NCBI RefSeq assembly: GCF_041504345.1 | Contig: NZ_CP167895.1 | Location: 558,001 to 622,000 of the forward strand | DNA from: Vibrio sp. BS-M-Sm-2 | Lineage (GTDB): Bacteria > Pseudomonadota > Gammaproteobacteria > Enterobacterales > Vibrionaceae | Reading direction: 5' to 3' | DNA length: 64,000 nt | Shown here: in pieces, positions 42,488-51,695 of the stretch | Layout: each line of letters starts with the position of its first letter | How positions within the stretch are numbered: the first letter of the stretch is position 1 | Position numbers and translations under genes: made by a program | The notes under the pieces: generated by a model | Database searches by the model: none | What the model saw: only the letters and a program-made list of their open reading frames with translations | Told to the model about the DNA's origin: nothing

Positions 42488-42766
42488 TCCACTCCCAGCC
42501 TTATCATGCATTTCACTTATCGAGATGACGTGAGCGATTCTCATCTTATGCAAGTCGATATCGCATATTAAATTTAAACGCTTCACGAAAAATACCTAAC
42601 GTGAATGATTAAACACTTTCCACGTCAGTTCAATGATGATTTTGACTTTTGGGGAAAATAAAAAACAACGTTCAAAAAGAATTACACTCTCATACATTCA
42701 CAGGACAGATGCTTGCGGGTTTAAATAATAGAATCACTTCCATCAAAACATTATGGGAATGATTTT

Positions 42767-43861
42767 ATGAACGACTATCGAAAGGCATTACTGGCGTTAC
42801 CTTTGATTTTTTTAGCTGGCTGTAATTCAAGCTCAAGCAAGGCTGACACCAAGGCGCAAACGAAGCCTAAAGCTGATTACGTATTTTCATCGGCTAAGCT
42901 TGGTGAGTTGTATCAAGAGCGACAAGAGCTCCAAGAAGCAATGAAGCTTACTTATGATGGTGTTCAGTATGAAAAAATTCAGTTTGCTGAAGATATTAGT
43001 GATAAGCAAAAAGTAGTTAGGCTTGTAGATAGCTTAGGCCAAAGCGTTGACCTGTACTTTCCAGATGCAGGAGTCGATGACTGTGCAATTTACAGCGAGG
43101 GTAATTTTTTTGATTCATTTGATTGTGGTACGGCTCTACGTTCAATTAGTAATGATACAACGTTAATCCAAACGACAACGGGCAATAGAAAGCTTGCAGT
43201 TGAGCTTGAATACCAAAACGAGCTGTCGCAATACGTGACTAGTCTCGGGTCTACGGTTTTGAGTAACACCAAAACTGGCAACAAGGTAACCATTACCACA
43301 TCGTTTGCTTTCAACGCTTTTTACCGCGATGTGCTCAACGAGACAGGTGCTGTTGATCGAATTCGGTCTACTCTGGGGGCATCAACCTATTCTCAGCTTT
43401 TTGATATCGTGAAATTGTATCAAGGCAGTGAGATGACATTGAAGTTCACTAACCATATCGGTGGCAGCGCTGACGACGATATCAATATGTACACCGGGCG
43501 GGTGATCAACAACAACCATATGACGACGGTGGTTACCCCAACAGGCTCGGTGTTCTCTGGCGGCACGGATCTGTTCGCAGCGGGTAATCCACGAGTTTTG
43601 CAACGCGCTGATACCACCAAAGCTATTGAGCTTAATAAGCAGATTGGTGTGCACAGTTGGGCTGAGGGTGATAAAACAGCCAAAGAATTCCCATACACCA
43701 ATGAAAGCCATCGTAAGCAAGCGACCTACTTTAAAAAGGTGATGGGAGACAAAGGAATCGATTTTTATATCTTCACTTTAGATTCAGCTCCTGCCTCTGG
43801 TGAACACTGGGTGACTAAGGCCGATTCAGATAGATACGGTTTCATCACTCGTATTGAGTAG
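42767..43861 (+). CDS. Lipoprotein of unknown function
   Basis: A 364-residue protein with a lipobox LAGC at residues 16-19 and a Ser/Lys-rich linker (NSSSSKADTKAQTKPKAD). It has one possible disulfide pair (DDCAIY and FDCGTAL, near 105-123). The mature part alternates strands and short helices, and I recognise no family. It sits divergently from the RstA-like regulator gene, with 279 bases between, and has its own terminator, so it is a single-gene unit. Ser after the Cys favours sorting to the outer membrane. Confidence 0.75.
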   Translation: MNDYRKALLALPLIFLAGCNSSSSKADTKAQTKPKADYVFSSAKLGELYQERQELQEAMKLTYDGVQYEKIQFAEDISDKQKVVRLVDSLGQSVDLYFPDAGVDDCAIYSEGNFFDSFDCGTALRSISNDTTLIQTTTGNRKLAVELEYQNELSQYVTSLGSTVLSNTKTGNKVTITTSFAFNAFYRDVLNETGAVDRIRSTLGASTYSQLFDIVKLYQGSEMTLKFTNHIGGSADDDINMYTGRVINNNHMTTVVTPTGSVFSGGTDLFAAGNPRVLQRADTTKAIELNKQIGVHSWAEGDKTAKEFPYTNESHRKQATYFKKVMGDKGIDFYIFTLDSAPASGEHWVTKADSDRYGFITRIE

Positions 43862-43896
43862 CTTTGACTCGCATTAAAAATTAGGTGTGTATGTTG

Positions 43897-43934
43897 AAAG
43901 GTTGGTTGTGCTTTGTCATCACCAGCCTTTTTTG
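43897..43934 (+). terminator. Intrinsic terminator after lipoprotein gene
   Basis: AAGGTTGGT and ACCAGCCTT pair around a loop of 14 bases, followed by TTTTG. The rest of the 315-base gap up to the ammonia-lyase gene shows no further feature beyond its promoter region. Confidence 0.75.
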
Positions 43935-44176
43935 TTTTGGAATTGAAGGCGGTACCGCTTGTAATGCTCATGAATTCAACGTGAGATCATGAATGTGAGT
44001 AAAAACCGCATTTATTCGCTAAGTAACAACTAATTTCTGCAGATTTGGTTTTTAGAAAGCACAATCACAGCACTTTGATGCCGATAAACTTTAATATCCG
44101 CAAGCCTTACAAGCCGAAGACGATTATGCTTGGTGATGTAAGGAGCAATGTGAATGACTAATAAGGACGATCATTT

Positions 44177-45376
44177 ATGCAGTTACTGGCAGGCACTCTG
44201 ACACACTATGCTAACCCTCAAGCACACCCTGAATTGGAGTACTCAAGTGAGCAACTTGAGATTCTGAGTGTTGCGAGTTCTGAGCAGGCAATTAAGGACA
44301 TTTCACAATGGCCGGGTTATTCCGTCACTCCCTTGCATGAATTGAATCGTATTTCTGCTGAGATCGGCGTAAACAAGTTTTGGTATAAAGATGAATCGCA
44401 GCGTTTTGGCCTAAAGAGTTTTAAAGCACTGGGCGGCGCGTATGCTGTTGCCCGTCAGCTTCAGATTGAGATCGCCAACCGTTATGGGAAGAATCCAACC
44501 ATCAGTGAGCTGCTCAACGGGGAATGGAAATCAGAAGTCGCTGAAATCGTTGTCAGCTGTGCGACAGACGGAAACCATGGTCGCTCCGTCGCATGGGGTG
44601 CACAAATGTTTGGTTGTGGTTGTGTTATCTACATTCACCGTGACGTATCGGAAGGCCGCAAGCAAGCGATGGAAGCGTTCGGCGCAGAAGTGGTACGCAT
44701 TACCGGTAACTACGATGAATCTGTTCGTTTGGCCGACTCAGAAGCTAAAGCGCAAAATCGCGTGATTGTATCGGATACCTCTTATGAAGGTTACATGGAA
44801 ATTCCGAAAGATGTGGCACTTGGCTACACTGTTATGTTGGCTGAAATTGTCGAGCAACTTGATGGTGAAATCCCAACCCATGTCTTTGTTCAAGGGGGAG
44901 TGGGTGGTCTAGCTTCAGCAGTTTGCGGCTACTTCTGGGATCTGTGGGGCTCCGATCGCCCACGCTTTGTAATTGTCGAACCTGAGCAGGCTAACTGCTT
45001 ACAGAAGAGTGCTCAAGCGGGCAAGCCCGTGGTAGTTACAGGCGATCTAGAGACACTGATGGCAGGGCTCGCATGCGGTGAGGTTTCAAGCTTGGCGTGG
45101 ACAATTCTACAAAATGGCGCGGATGACTTTATGACGCTGAGCGAAGAGGCCATTCCGCAAGCGATGTGTATGTTGGCGAGTGGGGAATATACGGAAGTGG
45201 CGATTGAAGGTGGTGAGTCTGCGGTTCCTGGTTTTGCTGCTGCGATCATCGCTAAAAAAGAACCGAAATTCGCTGAAAAATTGAATTTAACTGAAAACAG
45301 TCGAGTGTTGGTTATTGGTACTGAAGGAGCAACTGACGCGGATCTCTACCAACAAATCATCGACAACAAAATCTAA
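44177..45376 (+). CDS. dpaL: Diaminopropionate ammonia-lyase
   Basis: A 399-residue fold-type II PLP enzyme that converts 2,3-diaminopropionate to pyruvate and two ammonia. The PLP Lys is Lys83 in FGLKSFKALGG, preceded by the family signature NKFWYKDESQRFG. The phosphate-binding glycine-rich loop lies at VQGGVGGLASAV, and SCATDGNHGRSVAWGAQ completes the site. Length matches E. coli YgeX. It is transcribed toward, and separated by a terminator from, the convergent Lrp regulator gene. The neighbours (M20 deacylase, TRAP transporter, M24 hydrolase) suggest that 2,3-diaminopropionate is released from a derivative (inference). Confidence 0.9.
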   Translation: MQLLAGTLTHYANPQAHPELEYSSEQLEILSVASSEQAIKDISQWPGYSVTPLHELNRISAEIGVNKFWYKDESQRFGLKSFKALGGAYAVARQLQIEIANRYGKNPTISELLNGEWKSEVAEIVVSCATDGNHGRSVAWGAQMFGCGCVIYIHRDVSEGRKQAMEAFGAEVVRITGNYDESVRLADSEAKAQNRVIVSDTSYEGYMEIPKDVALGYTVMLAEIVEQLDGEIPTHVFVQGGVGGLASAVCGYFWDLWGSDRPRFVIVEPEQANCLQKSAQAGKPVVVTGDLETLMAGLACGEVSSLAWTILQNGADDFMTLSEEAIPQAMCMLASGEYTEVAIEGGESAVPGFAAAIIAKKEPKFAEKLNLTENSRVLVIGTEGATDADLYQQIIDNKI

Positions 45377-45456
45377 TAGCTAGAAGTACATAGTTAGCTG
45401 TTAGTGGTTAAGAGCTAATCGCGAACAACTCATAATAATGTAAGCCCCAAAGTTGG

Positions 45457-45490
45457 CGGTATGTAAGGTTTCTTCATACCGTCTTTTTTC
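45457..45490 (+). terminator. Intrinsic terminator after diaminopropionate ammonia-lyase gene
   Basis: CGGTATG at 45457-45463 pairs with CATACCG at 45475-45481, followed by TCTTTTTT. It lies between two convergent genes. Confidence 0.82.
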
Positions 45491-45544
45491 CTCTCTTTTT
45501 GACTTCATCTCATGGCACGCCTTGCTTTCTAATCGGTCTGGTCA

Positions 45545-46036
45545 TCAATCACGTTGCTCATCAATCGGAATTGTCAGGCCGACTTTGACGTTATCCATCA
45601 CCACATTGGTTTGAAAGCTTTTGATGTTGGCATTATCGAAGAAAGCCTCACGAGTAAAATTGTCATACCCCTCCATATCTGCTGCAGTGACGATCAAGAT
45701 AAAGTCAGAACTGCCCGTCACGTAGTAGCACTGCTGTACAGAACGATTGGCACTCATCTCTTTTTTGAAGTTATGCATCAAATCAACGCGTTCACGCTCC
45801 AAGGTCACTTGGACGATAAAAGTCATCGCATGCCCTACCGCTTTTGGATTGATGACCGAGACATCCGCTTGAATGACCCCTTGAGTTCGCATGCGTTTTA
45901 AACGCCGTTGAACGGCCGCGGGAGAGAGCCCCACTTTTTCTGCGATGTTGTCCGAAGTTGCTCGATTTGAGTCTTGTACGATGTTGAGGATCTTTCTGTC
46001 AAAACTGTCGACCGTCATTTCCGGTTGCTGTGCCAT
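45545..46036 (-). CDS. Lrp/AsnC-family transcriptional regulator
   Basis: A 163-residue regulator. An N-terminal HTH (FDRKILNIVQDSNRATSDNIAEKVGLSPAAVQRRLKRM in part) is joined to an AsnC ligand-binding RAM domain (about 80-155) containing YYVTGSSDFILIV. These proteins sense amino acids. The frame opens at a TTG at 46051, but the ATG at 46036 has GGGAAG nine bases upstream and is preferred. It is divergent from the racemase/isomerase-fold gene and convergent with dpaL, so it is the likely local regulator of the diaminopropionate-type cluster. AsnC-type regulators (DoeX) also sit in ectoine clusters. Confidence 0.88.
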   Translation of the reverse strand: MAQQPEMTVDSFDRKILNIVQDSNRATSDNIAEKVGLSPAAVQRRLKRMRTQGVIQADVSVINPKAVGHAMTFIVQVTLERERVDLMHNFKKEMSANRSVQQCYYVTGSSDFILIVTAADMEGYDNFTREAFFDNANIKSFQTNVVMDNVKVGLTIPIDEQRD

Positions 46037-46331
46037 ACCAACGCTTCCCAATATTTGCTTGTAAGTGAATTGTTACTTTTAGGTCATTGTGTGATCAAGA
46101 TTAAGGTATTTCTCCTTAGCAACGAGTGAGCCACCTATGAGAACAAAAAATCACTATAACGTAATAAAAATGCGGAATTTCTGCACAATAAAGACGTTAT
46201 TTGATGATAATCCTTAAACTTATCGGGGCATTATTAACCTTGTAAACAAAATGTAAAGAGTCAATTGGCAAAGATGTTAGTTGTGAGTACACATTTTATT
46301 AACACTTAATGAGTTCAAGGAATCGGTAAGT
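46037..46331. promoter_or_regulatory. Divergent promoter region of Lrp regulator and catabolic operon
   Basis: About 295 bases, AT-rich, between divergent genes. It should hold the binding sites of the Lrp-type regulator. Poly-A and poly-T tracts (46141-46175 and 46240-46260) fit the bending-prone targets of this family, but no clear palindrome was fixed. Confidence 0.45.
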
Positions 46332-47126
46332 ATGAGATCTGGAATCGCTACTTTACAGTCTGAATTAGAAGCATTAGCACCAGCAGGACGCGTCGGTGTG
46401 ATCGCGTTAGCAACCGACTTTAATATTGAGCGAGATCTCGCCCAACTGTATCCAAGTGATGTGCAATCTTTTACTAGCCGTGTTCGAAATTACAATCCTT
46501 TGACCATTGATAATTTACGCAGAATGGAGCCGGGAATTGCCGATTGTGCCGATACTATCTTACCGGGCACAGAGTTGGATGTGGTGATTTACGCTTGCAC
46601 CTCCGGCACCATAGCGATTGGCAGCGAGCGAATTACTCAACTCATTCATCAGTCTCGCCCAAACGCTGCGGTAACGAATCCGGTGGCCGCTGCCTTAGCG
46701 GCTTTCGACAGCTTTAAAGCTAAGCGCATCTCGGTATTAACGCCTTATACCGAAGCTGTGAATCAAGACGTGGCCGCATTTTTTGACTCGCAAGGCATTG
46801 AGGTGTTGAGCATTGCTGGCTTCGGCTTTGAAGATGACACCGCGATGACGTTCATTTCACCACAGGACATTAAACAAGCCGCGATTGAAGTCTGTGATCC
46901 GAATGCCGATTTACTGTTTATCTCTTGTACTGCATTACGTGCTGCATCAGTCATCGAATTCATTGAAGCGCAATTAGATAAACCTGTTGTGAGCAGCAAT
47001 CAGGTGCTGGCTTGGCACTCACTTCAGTTGATGAACTACCCCATACCCATTAAAGGCTTTGGTGCACTACTAGAGCACCATCTTAAGCCATCCTCAGATA
47101 ATTGCCGAAGGTCGCAGTCGTTGTAA
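46332..47126 (+). CDS. Asp/Glu racemase-superfamily protein, EutA/maleate isomerase-like
   Basis: A 264-residue protein of the maleate isomerase/arylmalonate decarboxylase group, with two catalytic-type Cys at positions 89 (IYACTSGTIAIG) and 199 (LLFISCTALRA). Both cysteines are kept, so it may isomerise, racemise or decarboxylate an acidic substrate. EutA of ectoine-utilisation clusters belongs to this group. It begins a rightward series with M20 deacylase, TRAP and M24 genes. ATG at 46332 follows AAGGAA. Possible roles include racemising D- or L-diaminopropionate derivatives (inference). Confidence 0.78.
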   Translation: MRSGIATLQSELEALAPAGRVGVIALATDFNIERDLAQLYPSDVQSFTSRVRNYNPLTIDNLRRMEPGIADCADTILPGTELDVVIYACTSGTIAIGSERITQLIHQSRPNAAVTNPVAAALAAFDSFKAKRISVLTPYTEAVNQDVAAFFDSQGIEVLSIAGFGFEDDTAMTFISPQDIKQAAIEVCDPNADLLFISCTALRAASVIEFIEAQLDKPVVSSNQVLAWHSLQLMNYPIPIKGFGALLEHHLKPSSDNCRRSQSL

Positions 47127-47135
47127 CGACCTTTG
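47108..47135 (+). terminator. Hairpin overlapping the stop codon of the EutA-like gene
   Basis: AAGGTCG at 47108-47114 pairs with CGACCTT at 47127-47133. The stop codon lies in the loop. With only a short T-run it may reduce read-through to the next gene rather than end transcription. Confidence 0.45.
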
Positions 47136-47227
47136 ATTAAGGCTGCTCGCTTCACGTTTACATTCAGCAGCCAAGCTAACTCTACATTTAACGTTAATAC
47201 AAAGAATTACACTTTGGGATCACTACT

Positions 47228-48439
47228 ATGTCGTCTACTTTCTCGATAAAACCAGACCAATTGTCTTCGCAACTTATTCAAAGCATGACGGAATGGCGTC
47301 AACACTTACATCGCTTTCCTGAATGCGGCTTTGACGTGAATCTCACCTCTGATTTCATCGCCAATCAACTACACAGTTTTGGTATAGAGGTGGTGCGTAA
47401 CATCGGTAAAACAGGATTAGTGGGGATACTTCGTTCGGGATCAAGTGAAGTGAGTATTGGCCTAAGAGCTGATATGGATGCTCTGCATATTCATGAACAA
47501 AACAGCTTCGCACATTGCTCACAACACGATGGAAAGATGCACGCTTGTGGCCACGATGGACACTCTGCAATGCTGCTTGGCGCAGCAAGTTATTTAGCCG
47601 AAAACCTATTGGCAGGGAACCCAACCTTCGATGGCACGGTGTATTTCATTTTTCAACCCGATGAAGAGCATGGCTGTGGCGCGCAAGCGATGATTGATGA
47701 TGGCTTGTTTGAGCGATTCTCGATTGATGAAGTGTATGGCGTGCATAACTTTCCCGGTTTAGCGGAAGGTGAATTGATGGTTCGTCCTGGATCATTAATG
47801 GCCAGTGAGAGCAGCTTTGAGATCACGATCAACGGTGTGGGTGGGCATGCCGCTCTGCCGCATCAAGGGGTCGATCCTCTAGTCGTTGGCTCGCAAGTAA
47901 TCCTTGGCCTGCAAACCATCGTCTCTCGCAATCTTAGTGCGATCCACGATACGGCTGTAGTCTCTGCGACCGAGTTTATTACAGACGGCACGGTTAACGT
48001 CATCCCGACTCAAGTGATTATTAAGGGAGATTGCCGTTGTTTTACTGAATCTTCTCTCGACCGAATCAAGCAAAGTATGGAGCGAATCGTGGCGGGCATT
48101 TGTCAGGCTGCAGGTGCGACCTACGAATTTGAGTTTATTAATACCTTCTATCCAACCATCAACAGTGAGCTACAAACCCAATATTCGGTTGCCGCCGCGC
48201 AGAAGGTGCTTGGTGTCGAGAACGTTAATGACGCCTGCGATCCACTGACAATTTCGGAAGATTTCTCAAGCATGTTGCGCGTTAAGCCGGGCTGCTATGT
48301 GCTGCTGGGTAATGGCACGGAATCGGTCGGTGGCTGCGCATTGCATAACCCAAAATACGACTTTAACGACGGCATCTTAAAGCTCGGTGCGAGCTACTGG
48401 ATTCAGTTGGTGAACGACCGTTTAGCAAGATCAATTTAG
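47228..48439 (+). CDS. M20-family amidohydrolase/deacylase
   Basis: A 403-residue metal-dependent hydrolase of the M20D group (hippurate hydrolase, N-acetyl-diaminopimelate deacetylase, IAA-amino-acid hydrolase). Metal-site motifs are LRADMDAL (Asp), ACGHDGHSAML (Cys, His), FQPDEEHGCGAQAM (Glu pair) and VHNFPG. The dimerisation domain spans about 190-300. It removes acyl groups from N-acyl amino acids. In this context, deacylation of an N-acyl diamino acid imported by the TRAP system is the simplest inference. It is encoded 101 bases after the EutA-like gene. Confidence 0.87.
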   Translation: MSSTFSIKPDQLSSQLIQSMTEWRQHLHRFPECGFDVNLTSDFIANQLHSFGIEVVRNIGKTGLVGILRSGSSEVSIGLRADMDALHIHEQNSFAHCSQHDGKMHACGHDGHSAMLLGAASYLAENLLAGNPTFDGTVYFIFQPDEEHGCGAQAMIDDGLFERFSIDEVYGVHNFPGLAEGELMVRPGSLMASESSFEITINGVGGHAALPHQGVDPLVVGSQVILGLQTIVSRNLSAIHDTAVVSATEFITDGTVNVIPTQVIIKGDCRCFTESSLDRIKQSMERIVAGICQAAGATYEFEFINTFYPTINSELQTQYSVAAAQKVLGVENVNDACDPLTISEDFSSMLRVKPGCYVLLGNGTESVGGCALHNPKYDFNDGILKLGASYWIQLVNDRLARSI

Positions 48440-48610
48440 AAACGGCTCAATGAGAAGTAACAAGTAGAGAAAAAGATTCAGCAGTGACGTATTTGGCACT
48501 GCAAGATGGCCGACTTTAAACGGAGTTTATTGTCGATACAGTCAATACTGAAGCGCGTGAATTGACCAAAGTCATCAGCGTGAAATTAGGATAATAAAAG
48601 GAAAGACAGG

Positions 48611-49654
48611 ATGAAACGATTAGGCGTAGCACTGCTAAGTTTGAGCATGGTTTTTGGCGTTCATGCCGAAACATGGAAGTTTGCTTCAGAAGAGGACAAA
48701 ACAGACGTTCAAGACATCTATGCGCAAAAATTTGCGGAAGTGATTAAGAAGGAATCTGATGGCGACATCCGTGTTCGAATCTATTACTACGGACAATTGG
48801 GTACAGAGAACGACATCGTAGAACTGGCTGCTAAAGGCACCATTCAATTTGTGTCTGTAGGCGCGGGTCACTTAGGGTCTTATGTTCCTGAGGTACAAGC
48901 GGTGAGCTTACCGTATGTTCTGGGTACTAACGAAGCGATCACGCATAAGGTCTTAACGGAAAGCCCAACCATCTACAACAAGCTGGCACCCAAGTTTGAG
49001 AGCGTAAACCTAAAGCTGTTGTCGATGATGTCGGAAGGCGAAATGGTGTGGGGTGGTAACAAACCTATCCGTACACCTGAGGACTTTGCTAACCAGAAAA
49101 TCCGTACTTTCACTTCAACCATTCCTGTTGAAACCTACAAAGCGTTTGGTGCAACACCTACTCCTCTTTCTTGGGGTGAAGTGTACGGTTCACTGCAACT
49201 TAAGACCATCGATAGCATGGTTAACCCTATCTACTTCATCTACAACGCGAAGTGGCATGAAGTTCAAGACTACTTGATGTTCCCAGGTCAGCAACCTTAT
49301 GTGAGCACCGTTTCGACCAACAGCAAATGGTACAACGGTTTGTCAGAGGAGAAGCAAGCGATGGTCGACAAAGCGATCAAAGCCGCAGACCAAGCTGCTT
49401 ATGACTACCAGATTCGCATCAACAAAGAGAACATGGACAAGATCCTGAAAGAGCGTCCAAACATGCAAGTGGTTGTGTTGACGGATGAAGAGCGTGAGCG
49501 TTTTAAAACACTCAGCCAAAAACTGCACACCACCTACTATGACGTAGTGGCAAATGCCTACCCAGCAGGTCAGCAGAGTGAAGCTCGTGAGGGTGCGAAA
49601 AACATTCTCGAAGAAATCCTAGGTGAAGTGAAGGCTGCTTCAGCAACGCAATAA
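48611..49654 (+). CDS. dctP: TRAP transporter substrate-binding protein, DctP family
   Basis: A 347-residue periplasmic binding protein with a signal peptide (1-20, ending VHAET). DctP-family marks are YYGQLGTENDIVELAAKGTIQF and the ligand-carboxylate Arg in QKIRTFTS, followed by GEVYGSLQLKTIDSMVNP. A carboxylate-bearing ligand is expected. ATG follows AGGAAAGACAGG. It is the first of the DctPQM set, 121 bases ahead of the small permease gene. Confidence 0.9.
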   Translation: MKRLGVALLSLSMVFGVHAETWKFASEEDKTDVQDIYAQKFAEVIKKESDGDIRVRIYYYGQLGTENDIVELAAKGTIQFVSVGAGHLGSYVPEVQAVSLPYVLGTNEAITHKVLTESPTIYNKLAPKFESVNLKLLSMMSEGEMVWGGNKPIRTPEDFANQKIRTFTSTIPVETYKAFGATPTPLSWGEVYGSLQLKTIDSMVNPIYFIYNAKWHEVQDYLMFPGQQPYVSTVSTNSKWYNGLSEEKQAMVDKAIKAADQAAYDYQIRINKENMDKILKERPNMQVVVLTDEERERFKTLSQKLHTTYYDVVANAYPAGQQSEAREGAKNILEEILGEVKAASATQ

Positions 49655-49775
49655 AAAGCGTTAGTAAGGATGAATGCTATCCACTGTTCATTGGCGGCGG
49701 GTAGCTTATTCCCACCTTCTCCAATTTGTGGCAATGGACCCTTGTCACTGAACGAAGTATGGAGCACTGCCTGTT

Positions 49776-50318
49776 ATGAAAGAACTGCTACATAAAATCA
49801 GTGTTGTGACGGAAAAGCTAGAGCGCTTTTTGATCATGACCGCCATTCTCACGATGATGATTAATTCTACGGCCAATGCGATTGGTCGGTATGCTTTTAA
49901 CAAAAGCCTGTTTTTTTCAGAAGAGCTCAATCAATTTCTGATTGTGTCTGTGACCTTTATTGGCTTCGCTTATGCAGTGCGCCAAGGGCGAAATATACGC
50001 ATGACTGCGGTCTACGATTCACTAAGCACAAAAGCTCAAAAAGTTCTCACAACCATTATTGCGCTACTCACTGCCATGTTGATGTTCTATCTCACCTACC
50101 ATGCGTTCTTCTACGTCAAAGAGTTGAAAGACATCAATCGATTAAGCCCAGCTCTTCAATTCCCTGTGTTTTGGGTATACGCGATTATCCCTATCGGCTT
50201 TTTCATCGCCGGATTGCAATACAGCATGAGTTTCTTGATGAACCTGCTGCACAAAGAGATCTACGTGTCATTTGACGTGATTGAAAATAGAAATACAAAA
50301 GTAGGTGAGTTCGAATGA
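49776..50318 (+). CDS. dctQ: TRAP transporter small permease, DctQ family
   Basis: A 180-residue inner-membrane protein with four hydrophobic helices (about 20-45, 50-70, 90-112, 135-158). It has the family-type NAIGRYAFNKSLFFSEELNQFLIV segment (shown here only in part by position 26-55). It holds the large permease and binding protein together in TRAP systems. It overlaps the DctM gene by 4 bases, indicating translational coupling. Confidence 0.87.
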   Translation: MKELLHKISVVTEKLERFLIMTAILTMMINSTANAIGRYAFNKSLFFSEELNQFLIVSVTFIGFAYAVRQGRNIRMTAVYDSLSTKAQKVLTTIIALLTAMLMFYLTYHAFFYVKELKDINRLSPALQFPVFWVYAIIPIGFFIAGLQYSMSFLMNLLHKEIYVSFDVIENRNTKVGEFE

Positions 50319-51658
50319 GCGATGTTGCACAGTTTTTCTCGGACATTATTGCCGGCGAATTAGATATTTATGTCATCACATTTACCCTTGTCTCTGTGAT
50401 GGTGATTCTGCTGTTTTTGAGCTTCCCTATGATTGTTCCGTTAGCGGTTGGGGCTTTGATTGGCTTGATTCATTTCTCTCAGGTTGAACCGGGAGTGCTG
50501 ATTCAGCAAATGGTGACAGGTATCTCACCTAACGCACTGATTGCGGTGCCGATGTTCATCTTGGCTGCGGATATTATGACGCGTGGTCACACTGCGTATA
50601 ACCTACTGGGTTTGATTCAAGCGTTTGTAGGTCACTTGCGTGGCGGGCTGCCGATTACCACCTGCATTAGCTGTACTCTATTTGGATCTGTTTCTGGTTC
50701 GACCCAAGCTACCGTGGTGTCGGTTGGCCAAATCATGCGCCCGAAATTGTTGCAAGCAGGGTACAAAGACAGTTTTGTGATGGCGCTGATCATCAATGCC
50801 AGTGACATCGCGTTTCTTATCCCACCGAGTATCGGTCTGATTCTTTACGGCACCTTAGCTAATGCCAGTGTGGGTGAGCTATTCATTGCTGGTATTGGCC
50901 CTGGCTTAGTGCTCGCGACCTTGTTCTCCCTATACAGCTATGCCTATAGCGTGAAACACAGTGACACCATCTCTTTGGTTGAAAAAGCCAACACTGCAGA
51001 ACGCATTGAAGCGATTAAGAAAGCGATTCTTCCTCTTGGTTTCCCCGCTTTGATCATCGGTGGTATTTATTCTGGCGTAGTCACACCTACCGAAGCAGCC
51101 TCATTTGCAGTGTTGTATGCGATTATTGTTGAGTGCATTTTCTATCGCAAACTTGGCGTAAAAGACATCTGTGATGCAGCGTTAAATACCGGCTTGATTA
51201 CCGCGGTTGTGTTTGTGCTGGTGGGGGTCGGTCAGGCGTTCTCTTGGTATATCTCGTTTGAACAAATTCCTCAGGAATTATTGGCTCCTCTTAATTTAGA
51301 AGATGCTTCACCTGAATTCATTCTGTTTGTCATCGCACTGACTTTCTTTGTCGGCTGCATGTTTGTGGACTCTTTGGTGGTTCTACTGATCTTGACGCCG
51401 ATCTTTATGCCGATTGTTGACGCTGCAGGTATCGATCCAATCTTAGTCGGTGTGATGGTAACGCTACAAATGGCCATTGGATCGGCAACGCCGCCATTCG
51501 GTTGTGACATCTTCACCGCGATTGCGATTTTCGAGCGTCCTTATATGGAAGTTATCCGCGGAACACTGCCGTTTTTCCTCATCTTGATATTGATGTCTGC
51601 TTTGCTGATTTTCTTCCCAAGTATCGCTCTGTTACCAAGAGATGTTTTATTCAATTAA
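50315..51658 (+). CDS. dctM: TRAP transporter large permease, DctM family
   Basis: A 447-residue inner-membrane protein with about 11-12 helices, the sodium-coupled transport subunit. Characteristic segments are TTCISCTLFGSVSGSTQATV (about 106-125), IPPSIGLILYGTLANASVGELF and the C-terminal QMAIGSATPPFGCDIF. It starts at the ATGA overlap with dctQ. With DctP and DctQ it forms a complete three-part importer whose ligand is likely a zwitterionic carboxylate, given the neighbouring catabolic enzymes. UehABC and TeaABC, the ectoine TRAP systems, are the closest known functional analogues by context. Confidence 0.92.
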   Translation: MSDVAQFFSDIIAGELDIYVITFTLVSVMVILLFLSFPMIVPLAVGALIGLIHFSQVEPGVLIQQMVTGISPNALIAVPMFILAADIMTRGHTAYNLLGLIQAFVGHLRGGLPITTCISCTLFGSVSGSTQATVVSVGQIMRPKLLQAGYKDSFVMALIINASDIAFLIPPSIGLILYGTLANASVGELFIAGIGPGLVLATLFSLYSYAYSVKHSDTISLVEKANTAERIEAIKKAILPLGFPALIIGGIYSGVVTPTEAASFAVLYAIIVECIFYRKLGVKDICDAALNTGLITAVVFVLVGVGQAFSWYISFEQIPQELLAPLNLEDASPEFILFVIALTFFVGCMFVDSLVVLLILTPIFMPIVDAAGIDPILVGVMVTLQMAIGSATPPFGCDIFTAIAIFERPYMEVIRGTLPFFLILILMSALLIFFPSIALLPRDVLFN

Positions 51659-51695
51659 TTCGCCGAGTTACCCTAATTCAATCAAGGATAGAGAT

